Below are positions 6,379-6,480 of a stretch of DNA of 6,480 nucleotides, in pieces. The notes under the pieces were generated by a model, which saw nothing but the letters and a program-made list of their open reading frames with translations, did not search any database and was not told where the DNA came from. Positions within the stretch are counted from its first letter, which is position 1; each line of letters starts with the position of its first letter. This stretch comes from Oligosphaeraceae bacterium (lineage in GTDB: Bacteria; Verrucomicrobiota; Lentisphaeria; Oligosphaerales; Oligosphaeraceae), in assembly GCA_012515455.1 (NCBI GenBank), contig JAAYYJ010000435.1, forward strand, positions 1 through 6,480, given 5' to 3'. The position numbers were made by a program, and so were the translations under genes.

Positions 6379-6480
6379 CCCCCCCCGGCGGTCCTCGCGC
6401 GCGCGTCAAAATTAGGGTTGGGGGTCCCCCCAATCGGTGGGGTGGGCCCACCGCTAGAATCAAGGGCACGGGGCAAAAAT
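6377..6480. other. Low-complexity G/C-run segment with palindromes, no gene
   Basis: The last 100 bases contain C10 (6377-6386), five CG dinucleotides in a row (6396-6405), an inverted repeat TTGGGGG-TC-CCCCCAA (6418-6433) and the palindrome GGTGGGCCCACC (6441-6452). I see no coding sequence. The short palindromes could be part of another intergenic repeat. A homopolymer error or a difficult assembly end is also possible. Confidence 0.6.

Overview
The window looks like chromosome from a GC-rich anaerobic bacterium. A GH28-like pectinase-fold protein, a NikR nickel regulator and a tandem set of uroporphyrinogen-decarboxylase (URO-D) family methyltransferase-like proteins together recall Lentisphaerota (Victivallales/Oligosphaerales) or related PVC-group anaerobes, in which I recall URO-D and GH28 paralogues being very abundant. 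This assignment rests on gene content only and is low to moderate in confidence.

Layout. Positions 1-168 hold a noncoding repeat: at least three 41-bp tandem units followed by a conserved terminal box. A gene-free leader (169-430) precedes a 440-aa GH28-like beta-helix protein (431-1753, +). Convergent to it is nikR (1787-2209, -), with a perfect Shine-Dalgarno and a good sigma70-like promoter that carries GACAATAT direct repeats. Positions of about 2310-3077 hold no intact gene but have coding-like stretches that switch frame on the + strand, best read as a decayed gene. Three consecutive + strand genes follow (3174-4193, 4209-5294, 5296-6297), tightly spaced and evidently one operon, all of the URO-D/MtaA/CmuA superfamily. 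From 6301, three bases after the last stop, a second copy of the terminal repeat box lies in the opposite orientation. The last 100 bases are G/C-runs and short palindromes with no gene.

How the parts may work together. URO-D family proteins of the MtaA type move methyl groups to or from corrinoid cofactors through a zinc site. The first and third proteins keep an H-x-C...C ligand set; the second has H-x-C with a C-terminal His-containing motif instead. No corrinoid protein, corrinoid activase or nickel transporter lies in the window, so any methyl-transfer pathway must be completed elsewhere. A link between GH28 (methylated plant polysaccharide) and the methyltransferases (methyl group use) is possible but is inference from proximity. 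The most unusual structural observation is the pair of inverted ~78-bp repeats (61 of 70 core bases identical by eye) bracketing the whole ~6.1-kb gene block, one of them carrying a 41-bp tandem array.
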